This document shows positions 38,012 through 48,598 of a stretch of DNA of 64,000 nucleotides, in pieces. The DNA lies in contig JAUSOQ010000049.1 of NCBI GenBank assembly GCA_030655755.1, positions 1 through 64,000 on the forward strand, read 5' to 3'. This DNA comes from Coriobacteriia bacterium (GTDB lineage Bacteria; Actinomycetota; Coriobacteriia; Anaerosomatales; Anaerosomataceae). Both the position numbers and the translations under genes were made by a program. The notes beneath the pieces were generated by a model. That model searched no databases, was not told where the DNA came from, and saw only the letters and a list, made by a program, of their open reading frames with translations. How positions within the stretch are numbered: the stretch's first letter is position 1; each line of letters begins with the position of its first letter.

Positions 38012-38679
38012 TGCGTACTCAGGCGCAAGACAGGCTGGACGATCTGCTTGATCGCGCCGGTCTTACAGGGGTCAAAGCCAAGGCCGTCAAGGTCGCTGCC
38101 GCGATCGCCGTCGCTGCGACGGGGTTCGCTCTCCTGCGCGGTGGAAGCGCCCCTGCTGTCGAGTTCACATCGAGTGGTGTCGATGACGTCGCGATCACGG
38201 AGTCATCGGACAGCACTACCACCCAAAGCGCCGTGGTGGTCGTCCACGTTGCCGGTGCCGTGAGAGCACCGGGCGTCTATGAGCTTGAGGCTGGCGCACG
38301 GGTCGACGATGCTATCCGGGCTGCCGGGGGAGCGCTCGGTAGCGGGAAGGTGGACGCACTCAATCTGGCGCGCATCCTGATCGACGGCGAACAGGTCTAC
38401 GTGCCCACCGAAGACGAGGTGGCACAAGGAGTCGCTGGTCCTGGCAGTGCGGTGGGCGTCGTGGGGTCTGCGGCGGGCCGAGGAGGGCTGGTCGACATCA
38501 ACACCGCCACGGTCGCAGATCTTGATGCTCTGCCCGGGATCGGTCCATCAACGGCGCAGAAGATCGTGGATGATCGTACGGTGAACGGACCGTTCATGAC
38601 GATCGACGATCTGATGCGTGTGAGCGGGATCGGTGTTGCGAAAGTGGAGTCGCTTCGCGACCTTGTGACCGTGCAGTGA
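38011..38679 (+). CDS. comEA: Competence protein ComEA (DNA receptor)
   Basis: The 222-residue protein has a membrane helix near residues 28-45, a SLBB domain (VVVHVAGAVRAPGVYELEAG) and a C-terminal helix-hairpin-helix DNA-binding domain (DINTATVADLDALPGIGPSTAQKI). It binds incoming DNA at the outer face of the membrane. The GTG start is embedded in a hairpin. Its stop overlaps the comEC start by 4 bp. Confidence 0.93.
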   Translation: MRTQAQDRLDDLLDRAGLTGVKAKAVKVAAAIAVAATGFALLRGGSAPAVEFTSSGVDDVAITESSDSTTTQSAVVVVHVAGAVRAPGVYELEAGARVDDAIRAAGGALGSGKVDALNLARILIDGEQVYVPTEDEVAQGVAGPGSAVGVVGSAAGRGGLVDINTATVADLDALPGIGPSTAQKIVDDRTVNGPFMTIDDLMRVSGIGVAKVESLRDLVTVQ

Positions 38680-41228
38680 CGGGCCCAGCGACTCAGTGCA
38701 GCCGTCCGACCGTGCCCCCGGTGGCGTGGCTCGCTCTGGCGACCTGGTGCGGATCGGTCGCGGGTGAGGCGCTGTGGTGGACCTCGCGATGCGATGTGTC
38801 CAAGGCCTGCATGATGGGTGGAGTCGCTGCAGCTGTCCTCCTGTCGTGCGTGGTGCTCCTTTGGCGCACGAGGTGGCGGCAGCTTCTTGCGCTTGCCTGC
38901 TGTGGTCTGCTCATGGGGGCTGTCCTCTCCGGTATCCAGGGTGTCCACACAGATGTTGTATCGAAGATGATCCGGGATGCCGGTGCGCGAGAGTGGCAAG
39001 GGCGGGTGGTAGCGGACCCGTCAGAGGGTGCGTATGGCGCGCGAGTGAACGTACGGCTGCTTGGAGGGCCGTGTTCGGGCATAGTCGCATCGATCGGTTG
39101 GCCGGAGGGCGGCGATGAGCCTGAAGTCGGGCGGCTCGTGCGGTGCCGGGCCATTTTAGAACCGGCCATTTTAGATGAGGTATACGGCCGGGGCAACATT
39201 CGCGCGGGTGTTCTTGCATCGGGCACCGCCTGGTCAGCAGAGGTCGAGGGCTGGCCGACCGGCGTCGCCGGCAGACTGTGGCAGTGGCGCGAGCAGGCGA
39301 ACGTGTACCTCTCGCGCCGGACTGGCGCCGGCGTCGCCCTACTGCGCGGTATCGCCTTGGGAGACCGTAGGGCTCTGAGAGGCACCAGCGTGGAGGAGGA
39401 CTTCAGGATCTTGGGGTTGTCTCACGTGTTGGCGGTCTCAGGTATGCACCTTGGGCTGGTGTGCGTGCTCGTGTTGGCGGTATGTCGTCTTCTGCATGTC
39501 CATCGTCGTCTCAGTCTGTTGGCGTCGGCAGCTACCGGCGCATGCTTCGTTATCGTGACCGGCGTACCGACGTCTGCGGTGCGCGCGCTACTGATGGTGT
39601 GCACGGGCGCATCGGCCGAGGCATTCGGTGTGCGTCGTGACGGTCTTGCCAGCCTGTCTGTTGCCGTGTTGGCGCTGGTTCTGGTCTCGCCGTGGGGCGT
39701 GTTCTCTCTCGGACTGCAACTGTCGGTACTCGCCGTAGCGGGATTGCTACTGTTTGGACGTCTTGCTGCGGCGTGGGCTTCGTCATGCGTCGAGGGGATA
39801 TTTCGCCGCAGTGCGGAGTTGATGTCGCTCACGTGCGTTGCCCAGGCCGTGACCGTTCCCGTCACCACGCCTGTTTTCGGCATGTTCTCTATCCTGGCGC
39901 CGGTCGCCAACGCCGCCGTACTTCCGTGCCTGCCGGTGGCGTTGTGCTGTGGCATGTCCGGGCTTGTTCTGACGGGGACTGTCGGAGTGTGGGCTGGAGA
40001 GCCGTTCATTTTGGTGGCCGAGGGCCTTCTTGGTGTTCTTGCGCGGGTCGTCGCCACTCTGGCGTCTCTTCCGGGTGCTGCCGTGATGCTTGGCGGGAAT
40101 ACCGCTGCTGCGGGTGCTTTTGTGGCCGCGTGTGCAGTCATCGCATGGGTGTGGTGGCCTTTGCCGCGCGATACGAGAAGTGCGCGGCGTGTCGCGTTCA
40201 CGCTGGTAGTGCTTCTCGGAGCGGTGGCGGTCGGGGGTCCGGTCGGTGCAGGAGCCAGGATCGTCGTATGCGATATCGGTCAGGGTGACGCGATCCTTCT
40301 GCAGGACGGAGGCCGCACGATGCTGGTCGATACTGCCGGGGACGGGACGTGCTTGCGCGCAGCGCTGGCACGAGCCGGAGTGAGGCGACTGGATGCGATA
40401 GTGCTCACTCACGCGCATGACGACCATACCGGAGGGCTCGAGGGACTATGCGGAGTCGTGCAGGTGGGGTGGGTGGGTGTCCCGTGCGTGATGGATGCAG
40501 ATGCCAAGCATGCGATCGAAGAGACAGTGGCGAGACTGACACCGCGTGGGCGTGTGATGACCCGGGAACTGCACGCGGGAGAGCGATTCGTACTCGGCGA
40601 GTCGACAGTAGATGTGCTGTGGCCGGATGTGTCGGGCCCAGTTCCCGAGAACACCAACGATACGAGTGTGATCCTGGCGATACACAGGGGCACATTCGAC
40701 GCGGTCTTGACCGGAGACGCCGAAGGTCCGGTGCAAAACGCCCTGGAAAAGGCCGGTCTGCTCGATGATATCGAGGTGCTCAAGGTGCCCCACCACGGAA
40801 GTACGAACGGCTTGACCGAGCAGGGTCTTGCAGCCTGGCGTCCCGAGGTCGCCGTCATCAGCGTTGGAGAGGGCAACCGGTTCGGACACCCTCACGCGGC
40901 AGCGCTGGAGATGCTGGCCCGTGCTGGCGTAAGGGTCTACCGGACCGACTACGCGGGAGACGTGACGATCGAGATAGGGGTGCACGGATTCCGGGTGAGA
41001 ACGCAGCGCGTATGCGAGAATAGGACGTGTGTAAGCGCCCGGGTAAGGGCGCCGCCTCCACCGACGATCTGGAGCATGTGTGGCCACCAAGAATCTGGCG
41101 GAACTCAAGTCCGTCTACCTCATATGGGGCAAGGAAGAGCTTCTTCTGGCGCAGGGCGTCCAGCGCTTGCGGGAGCGTGTCGCTGCGGTCGCAGACCTCG
41201 ACTTCAATTTCGACGTCTTCGATGGTGA
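38676..41228 (+). CDS. comEC: Competence protein ComEC (DNA uptake channel)
   Basis: An 850-residue polytopic membrane protein with an N-terminal soluble region, a Competence domain (LSHVLAVSGMHLGLV), and a metallo-beta-lactamase domain with THAHDDHTGGL near residue 577 and VPHHGS further on. It conducts single-stranded DNA into the cell. After the recognisable domain ends near 41000, the frame continues about 75 codons of low-conservation sequence. The last 149 bp overlap holA out of frame, so the true end may be earlier. Confidence 0.9.
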   Translation: MTGPATQCSRPTVPPVAWLALATWCGSVAGEALWWTSRCDVSKACMMGGVAAAVLLSCVVLLWRTRWRQLLALACCGLLMGAVLSGIQGVHTDVVSKMIRDAGAREWQGRVVADPSEGAYGARVNVRLLGGPCSGIVASIGWPEGGDEPEVGRLVRCRAILEPAILDEVYGRGNIRAGVLASGTAWSAEVEGWPTGVAGRLWQWREQANVYLSRRTGAGVALLRGIALGDRRALRGTSVEEDFRILGLSHVLAVSGMHLGLVCVLVLAVCRLLHVHRRLSLLASAATGACFVIVTGVPTSAVRALLMVCTGASAEAFGVRRDGLASLSVAVLALVLVSPWGVFSLGLQLSVLAVAGLLLFGRLAAAWASSCVEGIFRRSAELMSLTCVAQAVTVPVTTPVFGMFSILAPVANAAVLPCLPVALCCGMSGLVLTGTVGVWAGEPFILVAEGLLGVLARVVATLASLPGAAVMLGGNTAAAGAFVAACAVIAWVWWPLPRDTRSARRVAFTLVVLLGAVAVGGPVGAGARIVVCDIGQGDAILLQDGGRTMLVDTAGDGTCLRAALARAGVRRLDAIVLTHAHDDHTGGLEGLCGVVQVGWVGVPCVMDADAKHAIEETVARLTPRGRVMTRELHAGERFVLGESTVDVLWPDVSGPVPENTNDTSVILAIHRGTFDAVLTGDAEGPVQNALEKAGLLDDIEVLKVPHHGSTNGLTEQGLAAWRPEVAVISVGEGNRFGHPHAAALEMLARAGVRVYRTDYAGDVTIEIGVHGFRVRTQRVCENRTCVSARVRAPPPPTIWSMCGHQESGGTQVRLPHMGQGRASSGAGRPALAGACRCGRRPRLQFRRLRW

Positions 41229-42054
41229 GAGCGCCGAGGCGAGCGCTATCGTGTCGGCCGCCAACACGCTGCCCTTTGCCTCCGAGCGGCGGCTGATCGT
41301 CGTGAAGAACGTCGACAAGATGAAAGCCGCAGCGCATGCGGAACTGGCTGCATACGCGAGTGATCCAGCGCCGACAGCGTGTCTCGTTCTGGTTGCGGGG
41401 AGCGTTTCACGCTCCGGCAGACTCTTCAAAGCGGTGGACGCGCTCGGTGGCGCCGTCGAGTATCGTGCGCCTCGAAAGAACGACTACCCGTCGTGGGCGA
41501 TGTCGCACTTCTCGTCGAAGGGCCGACAGTTGACTCCCGATGGCGCCGAGGCACTCGTTCGTGCGGTGGGGCGCGATCTTCGGCGTCTCGATATCGAGGC
41601 CGAGAAGATCATCGCGTTCGCGGGCGATAAGGAGCGCATCGAGAAGGAGGATGTCGAGGCTGTCGTATCGGAGACCGCACCGACCAGTGTATTCGAGTTC
41701 TTAGACGCCCTCGGTGCGCGTGAGTGTGGAACCGCGCTCGGTCTGCTCGCCGACCTCATCGATGGCGGTGAGTCGGTCACAGGAGCGCACGCCATGGCGG
41801 TGCGGCACATTCGGACGCTGCTGAGCGTGCGGGCGCTTCTCGACCGGGATGCGACCGAGCGGGAGATCGCAGCGCAGATCCACGCGGCCGACTGGCAGGT
41901 CCGCAACTTCGCCCGGCAGTCACGGCGATTCGAGGAGCCGGAGCTCATCGGTGCACTGCGTGCCGCGGCGGAGGCGGAAGCGAACATGAAGAGCGGCGGC
42001 GCGGATGCGCGCATCACCTTCGAGCGCTGGGTGATAGGGGTCTGCAACGACTGA
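41080..42054 (+). CDS. holA: DNA polymerase III subunit delta
   Basis: At 324 residues it belongs to the clamp-loader delta subunit family. Segments typical of HolA include YLIWGKEELLL, DLDFNFDVFDGE and RLIVVKNVDKMK in the first half, and a helical C-terminal region. It opens the sliding clamp for loading. GTG at 41080 is chosen for the family-like N-terminus. It is followed by a strong terminator. Confidence 0.92.
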   Translation: MATKNLAELKSVYLIWGKEELLLAQGVQRLRERVAAVADLDFNFDVFDGESAEASAIVSAANTLPFASERRLIVVKNVDKMKAAAHAELAAYASDPAPTACLVLVAGSVSRSGRLFKAVDALGGAVEYRAPRKNDYPSWAMSHFSSKGRQLTPDGAEALVRAVGRDLRRLDIEAEKIIAFAGDKERIEKEDVEAVVSETAPTSVFEFLDALGARECGTALGLLADLIDGGESVTGAHAMAVRHIRTLLSVRALLDRDATEREIAAQIHAADWQVRNFARQSRRFEEPELIGALRAAAEAEANMKSGGADARITFERWVIGVCND

Positions 42055-42099
42055 GTCCATCGATCGAGCGTTGAGCAGGGTACGGAGTAGGAACACAAG

Positions 42100-42127
42100 A
42101 AGGCCGCGGGGTTTCCGCGGCCTTTTA
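42100..42127. terminator. Bidirectional terminator between holA and rpsT
   Basis: AAGGCCGCGG (42100-42109) and CCGCGGCCTT (42115-42124) form a perfect 10-bp stem with a GGTTT loop. A short T run follows on the + side and a T-rich stretch on the - side, serving both convergent genes. Confidence 0.85.
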
Positions 42128-42150
42128 GATAGCGATCGTGGAGCCGGTCG

Positions 42151-42414
42151 TTACTCCATGCTCTCGACTCGGCCCATGACTCCCGACTTGCGGTTGGAGG
42201 CCTGGTTCTTGTGGATCACGCCCTTGCTGGCGGCCTTGTCCATGGCGCGGCTCGCGGCTTGGGCAGCCTTAAGAGCGGCGTCCTTGTCGCCAGCGGCGAC
42301 GGCGACGTCGACGTGCTTGACGGCGGTCTTCAGCCCGGACCGGACTGCTTTGTTGCGCTCCGTCGCCTTTGCGTTGGTGAGGACGCGCTTTTTCTGGCTC
42401 TTGATATTGGCCAC
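42151..42414 (-). CDS. rpsT: Ribosomal protein bS20
   Basis: An 87-residue protein with the family N-terminus [20 protein letters not shown] and the C-terminal [14 protein letters not shown]. It binds 16S rRNA in the 30S body. The start is GTG (reading the - strand) with AAGGAA about 10 nt upstream. It is one of only two - strand genes here, in the common rpsT/lepA divergent arrangement. Confidence 0.96.
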   Translation of the reverse strand: MANIKSQKKRVLTNAKATERNKAVRSGLKTAVKHVDVAVAAGDKDAALKAAQAASRAMDKAASKGVIHKNQASNRKSGVMGRVESME

Positions 42415-42477
42415 AGTGTTTCGTTCCTTCCGAAATCAGGTGGTGCCCGTCGCAGTGGGGTGCGGACGAACCCGAGT

Positions 42478-42506
42478 AGGATAGCACGGGGTATTGATGG
42501 CTGCAA
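42478..42506 (-). promoter_or_regulatory. Promoter of rpsT
   Basis: On the - strand, TTGCAG (complement of 42501-42506) and TATCCT (complement of 42478-42483) are separated by 17 bp and point at rpsT. This leaves a leader of about 55 nt. Confidence 0.62.
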
Positions 42507-42563
42507 CGCGGGAATTTCAATCGAGCGCGTGATCGAGTGCGTGATCGTGGTGCTCGTCTTTCA

Positions 42564-42592
42564 TTCACTCGGACACCGATGCCTGCTACACT
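42564..42592 (+). promoter_or_regulatory. Promoter of lepA
   Basis: TTCACT (42564-42569), 17 bp, then TACACT (42587-42592) with TGC just before it, an extended -10. The transcript would begin only about 3 nt before the lepA ATG. Confidence 0.5.
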
Positions 42593-42601
42593 ACGCGTCT
42601 G

Positions 42602-44396
<1,795 letters not shown>

Positions 44397-44404
<8 letters not shown>

Positions 44405-45599
44405 CTCCAGCGGAACCGCGCTCTACGTGCACGTCCCGTTCTGCGTGGCCAAGTGTGCGTACTGCGATTTCGCGTCGCGTACGCCGCGCGGTGAAGGCGA
44501 AATGGCAACCTACGTCGACGCGGCGTTGGCCGAGATCGGTGCATGGCGCGAGCGAGGTCTCCTCTCCGACGTGAGCACCCTCTACTTCGGCGGCGGTACA
44601 CCGACGCTGCTCGGCGGGGAACTCCTGCGACTGCTTGCAGGCATACGCGAGCGCGTGACGTTGCGCGCAGATGCCGAGACGACCGTCGAGACCAACCCCG
44701 AAACGACCCCACCCGACCTCATCGCGCGACTTGTCGAAGTGGGTGTCACCCGCGTCAGTCTCGGCATGCAGTCCTTCGACGACGGTGTGCTTGCCACACT
44801 CGGCAGGCGGCACGACGCGGCGACCGCAGAGCGGGTCGCCCTGGCGCTTGCCGCAAGCGGTATGCGATTCGCGCTCGATCTCATCTGCGGTGTGCCCGGG
44901 CAGTCGATCGCTTCGTGGCGCGAGTCTTTAGAGCGCGCGATCGCGACGGGCGCGGGTCACGTGAGCGTCTACCCGCTGTCGGTCGAGGAAGGCACGCCGC
45001 TGTGGCGCTCCGTGGCAGTCGGGCGGGTATCGGAGCCCGATCCCGACGTCGCTGCTGACATGATGCTGCTGGCCGAGGAGCTCCTCTCGGCGGCAGGCAT
45101 CTTCCGCTACGAGACCGCGAACTACGCACGGCCCGGCGAGGAGAGCCGTCACAACACCGCGTACTGGACGGGAGTGCCCTACATCGGCGTCGGTCCGGGG
45201 GCGCACAGCATGCTTCCCGCGGCAGCGTTCGATCGTGTTGCGCTGGCCGAGGGCTGGTACGGCGAGCCGTGGGACCTGGCGCCGGGCGCTGCCGACGCCG
45301 TGCGCGTGCGCTTCTCGGTCGGCAGCGATATCGCGTCGTATCTGCATCGGCCCACATGTCCTCCGGCGGCGGCAAGCTTCCTGACCGCCGAGGAGGTCAC
45401 TACCGAGGATATCATGCTCGGGTTGCGGATGGTGGCCGGAGTCGCACTGGCGGGTGTCGAGGATGCGGGTCTGACAGGGGTGCTTGAGAGCCTCACCCGT
45501 GACGGTCTTTTGGAGCAGGCGGGGGAGCGTTGGCGAACGACGCAGCGCGGTTGGCTGCTCGGCAATGAGGTGTTCGGACGCGTTTTAGATGGGGCGTAG
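44397..45599 (+). CDS. hemW: Radical SAM heme chaperone HemW
   Basis: The 400-residue protein resembles coproporphyrinogen oxidases of the HemN type but has the short N-terminus of Hem[17 protein letters not shown], with the C-x3-C-x2-C cluster motif. Other landmarks are [10 protein letters not shown] and the C-terminal EDIMLGLRM. HemW transfers heme to client proteins; it is commonly found between lepA and hrcA. ATG overlaps the lepA stop. Confidence 0.93.
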
Positions 45600-45603
45600 C
45601 GGT

Positions 45604-45633
45604 TTGACACCCCTTGAACTGGCGTTCTACCAT
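45604..45633 (+). promoter_or_regulatory. Promoter of hrcA-dnaJ
   Basis: A perfect TTGACA (45604-45609) is followed after 18 bp by TACCAT (45628-45633), immediately upstream of the CIRCE element. Confidence 0.65.
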
Positions 45634-45636
45634 CGG

Positions 45637-45663
45637 TTGGCACTCGGCATCATGGAGTGCCAA
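45637..45663 (+). promoter_or_regulatory. CIRCE operator (HrcA binding site)
   Basis: TTGGCACTC, 9 nt, GAGTGCCAA: a perfect 9-9-9 inverted repeat matching CIRCE (TTAGCACTC-N9-GAGTGCTAA) except for a symmetrical change at the third position of each arm. It lies just downstream of the -10, where bound HrcA blocks transcription. Confidence 0.92.
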
Positions 45664-45677
45664 GCGAGGAGCAGATG

Positions 45678-46700
45678 ATGACAGCCGAACTCAATCCAAG
45701 GCGACGGACCGTCTTGACGGCGCTCGTCGAGGAGTACATCAGAAGCGTGCAGCCGGTCGGCAGCAAGGTTCTGGTGGATCGCTACAGCCTCGGATGTTCG
45801 CCCGCGACCGTGCGCAGCGAACTCGTGGCGCTCGAGGAGACGGGCTATGTCTACCAGCCGCACGTGTCGGCGGGGCGGATCCCCACCGACAGCGGTTACC
45901 GTGCGTTCGTGGACGACGTAGCCGAGGGCAGCGCTCTGAGCGCCGAGGAGGTCGGCGCCGTCCATAGCCGGTACGACCGGCTGGAACGGGAACTGTCAGA
46001 GGTCATGCGCGAGACTTCGGCGGTGTTGTCTGCGCTCACCAGCTACGTAGCGATCGTGGCGGCGCCCACACTGCGACGTGCGCGGATCTGTCGCATCTCG
46101 GTGGTGCCGCTTGCAGCGCAACGGGCGCTGGTCGTGGTCGTCACGGACTCGGGACAGGTCGCCAACCGCTCGGTCGATTTCGACTACGACACGGACGCGA
46201 GAGCGCTCGCCGATGTGGAGGCATACCTGAACGGTATCCTCGACAGCCTGGTGGGCGATGATGCGCTGCGGCTGCGCGATGGTGTGGCCGAGCAGAGCGA
46301 TGTGCACGCGCGCGCGATAGTGCGCATTCTTGACGAAGTCATCGACTGCATGGTCGAGGCCGATCAGGCCCGGGTACTGACCGGAGGCGTGTCGGCGCTG
46401 CTCGCGCAGCCCGAGTTCTCCGATCCCGGTGTGGTTCGCCCGTTGCTAGGACTGCTCGAGGACGGGCTGCTGATGCTGCGGGTCCTCGCGGACGTGATGT
46501 CGACTCAAGAGGTGCTCGTGCGCATCGGTCATGAGAACGGCGTCGGAGCGCTCGAGCGCGTCAGTTTCGTTGCAGGTCGATACGGCGACGGGGACACCGG
46601 CGGCATCGTCGGTGTCATCGGCCCGACGCGCATGGATTACCCGCGCGCTGTTGCGAGTGTTCGCACGGTGGCGGACACGCTGTCTGAGATCCTCGGCTGA
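45678..46700 (+). CDS. hrcA: Heat-inducible transcription repressor HrcA
   Basis: About 340 residues. The N-terminal winged helix (LNPRRRTVLTALVEEYI, VGSKVLVDRYSLGCSPATVRSEL, HVSAGRIPTDSGYR) and the C-terminal inserted-dimerisation domain define HrcA. It represses its own operon through the CIRCE just upstream. In-frame starts at 45657 (inside CIRCE) and 45675 exist; ATG at 45678 has AGGAG at 6-nt spacing. dnaJ follows after 24 bp; grpE and dnaK are not here. Confidence 0.95.
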   Translation: MTAELNPRRRTVLTALVEEYIRSVQPVGSKVLVDRYSLGCSPATVRSELVALEETGYVYQPHVSAGRIPTDSGYRAFVDDVAEGSALSAEEVGAVHSRYDRLERELSEVMRETSAVLSALTSYVAIVAAPTLRRARICRISVVPLAAQRALVVVVTDSGQVANRSVDFDYDTDARALADVEAYLNGILDSLVGDDALRLRDGVAEQSDVHARAIVRILDEVIDCMVEADQARVLTGGVSALLAQPEFSDPGVVRPLLGLLEDGLLMLRVLADVMSTQEVLVRIGHENGVGALERVSFVAGRYGDGDTGGIVGVIGPTRMDYPRAVASVRTVADTLSEILG

Positions 46701-46724
46701 CCGAGGGAATAGGAGAGTTCTTCA

Positions 46725-47840
46725 GTGGCTGCAGCTTCCAAAGACTATTACGCCGCGCTCGGAGTAAAACGCGACGCTTCCAACGATGAGATCAAGAAGG
46801 CGTTCCGGCACAAGGCGCGTGAGACGCACCCCGACGTTGCTGAAGGCGATGGCGCCGAGGAGGCCTTCAAGGAGATCAACGAGGCCTACGAGGTCTTATC
46901 GGACCCCGAGAAGCGGGGCAACTACGATCGCTTCGGGACCGCAGACCCGCACATGGGTGGGTATGGTGCGGCAGACGCCGGTGACTTCTTCGGCGGTTTC
47001 GAGGACATCTTCTCGGTGTTCATGGGTGGCGGCATGGGTGGTGGCGCGCGTCAGGTGCGCACCGCGGGCCGTGACATGCGCGCGCAGATCACCGTCACGC
47101 TGCAAGAAGCGGCGACCGGCGTCACCCGCGATATCGAGCTTACGCGGGACGCACCGTGCGAGACCTGTGGTTCGAGCGGCGCTGCACCGGGTGGTAGCGC
47201 GAAGCCGTGCGTCGCGTGTGCGGGTACCGGGCAGCGACGCGCACAGCGTCGTACGATCCTGGGTGTGATGGAGACGGTCGTGCCGTGTGAACGCTGCGGC
47301 GCGACCGGGTCTATCGTGGACCCTCCGTGTCCCGCATGCAGCGGTACCGGCCGCGCGCGCAGGACCGAGCGTGTGAGTGTCGAGGTTCCCGCAGGCATCG
47401 CCGATGGGATGGGTGTGCGTGTCCCCGGCAAGGGCGAGGCGGGTCTGCGCGGGGCGGCCCCGGGCGACCTCATCGTGACCGCACGCGTCGAGACCCACGA
47501 GTTCTTGCATCGTGAAGGTGACGATCTGCATCTGATGCTCACCATCGACATCGCACAGGCGTCTTTAGGCGCGACGATCAAAGCTCCCGGACTGTTCGAC
47601 CCCGTGGATGTCGCTTTCGGCGGCGGCGTGCAGACCGGCGACACGGTGAAGGTGAAGGGCGGCGGTATGCCCCGTCTGCGCGGCGGCAGTGGCGACCTGA
47701 TCGTGCACCTCAAGGTCGTGGTGCCCCGCAAGCTCACCAAGCGGCAGCGTGAGATCTTAAGCGAACTCGCCGAGACGTTCGGCACCAAAGTCGCCGATCC
47801 CACACCCCTGCGCAAGATCAAAGACTGGCTGACCGGCTGA
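46725..47840 (+). CDS. dnaJ: Chaperone DnaJ
   Basis: A 371-residue type I J-protein. The J domain (DYYAALGV, HPD in ETHPDVAEG) comes first. A Gly/Phe-rich segment (about 75-110) follows, then the zinc-binding domain with four CxxCxGxG-type repeats (CETCGSSG, CVACAGTG, CERCGATG, CPACSGTG) and the substrate-binding C-terminus. It stimulates DnaK. The GTG start follows GGAG; its stop overlaps the rsmE start. Confidence 0.96.
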   Translation: MAAASKDYYAALGVKRDASNDEIKKAFRHKARETHPDVAEGDGAEEAFKEINEAYEVLSDPEKRGNYDRFGTADPHMGGYGAADAGDFFGGFEDIFSVFMGGGMGGGARQVRTAGRDMRAQITVTLQEAATGVTRDIELTRDAPCETCGSSGAAPGGSAKPCVACAGTGQRRAQRRTILGVMETVVPCERCGATGSIVDPPCPACSGTGRARRTERVSVEVPAGIADGMGVRVPGKGEAGLRGAAPGDLIVTARVETHEFLHREGDDLHLMLTIDIAQASLGATIKAPGLFDPVDVAFGGGVQTGDTVKVKGGGMPRLRGGSGDLIVHLKVVVPRKLTKRQREILSELAETFGTKVADPTPLRKIKDWLTG

Positions 47841-48598
47841 TGTCGGCGCACCGGTTCTTCCTGACCGCACCGCTTCCGGAGACGGGAGTTCTCCCGCTTT
47901 CAGCCGAGGACGAGCATCACCTGCGCGTCGTCTTGCGTCTGACGCGCGGTGATGAGATCGTCGTCGTCGGCACTGATGCACGCGCGGCGCTCGTACGTCT
48001 GACGTCAGTGGGCGACCACATCGAGGCGGAGCTCGTTGCCGAAGTCCCTGCTCCCGTTTTGCCGCGTCTCACGCTGGTTCAGGGCATCTGCAAGGGCGAG
48101 AAGATGGACCTCGTCGTGCGACAGGCGACCGAACTCGGCGTGGAACGCGTGGTGCCGTTGCAAAGTTCACGCGGTGTCGTGCGTCTTGACGATCGCAAGC
48201 GAGTAGCGCGTCAAGAGCGGTGGCAACGCATCGCTGAGCAGGCCGCCAAGCAGTCACAGCAGGTCCGCATCCCGCAGATCGCGCCCGTGACCGACCTTGT
48301 CGATCTTGAGCCGCTGCTCGCCACGGTGAAACACACACTGGTGTGTTGGGAGGAAGCCTCCGGCGTTGGCATCGGCGACACGCTGGCATCGCGGGGTGCG
48401 AACGCTGCCGACGCTGTCGCCATCGTCGTCGGCCCCGAAGGCGGCTTTTGTGCCGAGGAGGTGGACGCGCTCGTCGCTTACGGCGGTGTGGCTGTCTCGC
48501 TTGGCGAGACGGTACTGCGCACCGAGACCGCAGGCACCGTCGCTTCGGCCATCGCGCTCTATGAACTCGGCGGCCTTGGAGGCGCGTATCGTGGCTGA
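47840..48598 (+). CDS. rsmE: 16S rRNA (uracil1498-N3)-methyltransferase
   Basis: The 252-residue protein has an N-terminal PUA-like domain and a C-terminal SPOUT trefoil knot. The knot motifs are IVVGPEGGF and LGETVLRTETA, and ERVVPLQSSRGVV precedes them. It methylates U1498 using S-adenosylmethionine. It starts at the dnaJ stop (TGATG) and overlaps mtaB by 8 bp. Confidence 0.94.
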   Translation: MSAHRFFLTAPLPETGVLPLSAEDEHHLRVVLRLTRGDEIVVVGTDARAALVRLTSVGDHIEAELVAEVPAPVLPRLTLVQGICKGEKMDLVVRQATELGVERVVPLQSSRGVVRLDDRKRVARQERWQRIAEQAAKQSQQVRIPQIAPVTDLVDLEPLLATVKHTLVCWEEASGVGIGDTLASRGANAADAVAIVVGPEGGFCAEEVDALVAYGGVAVSLGETVLRTETAGTVASAIALYELGGLGGAYRG

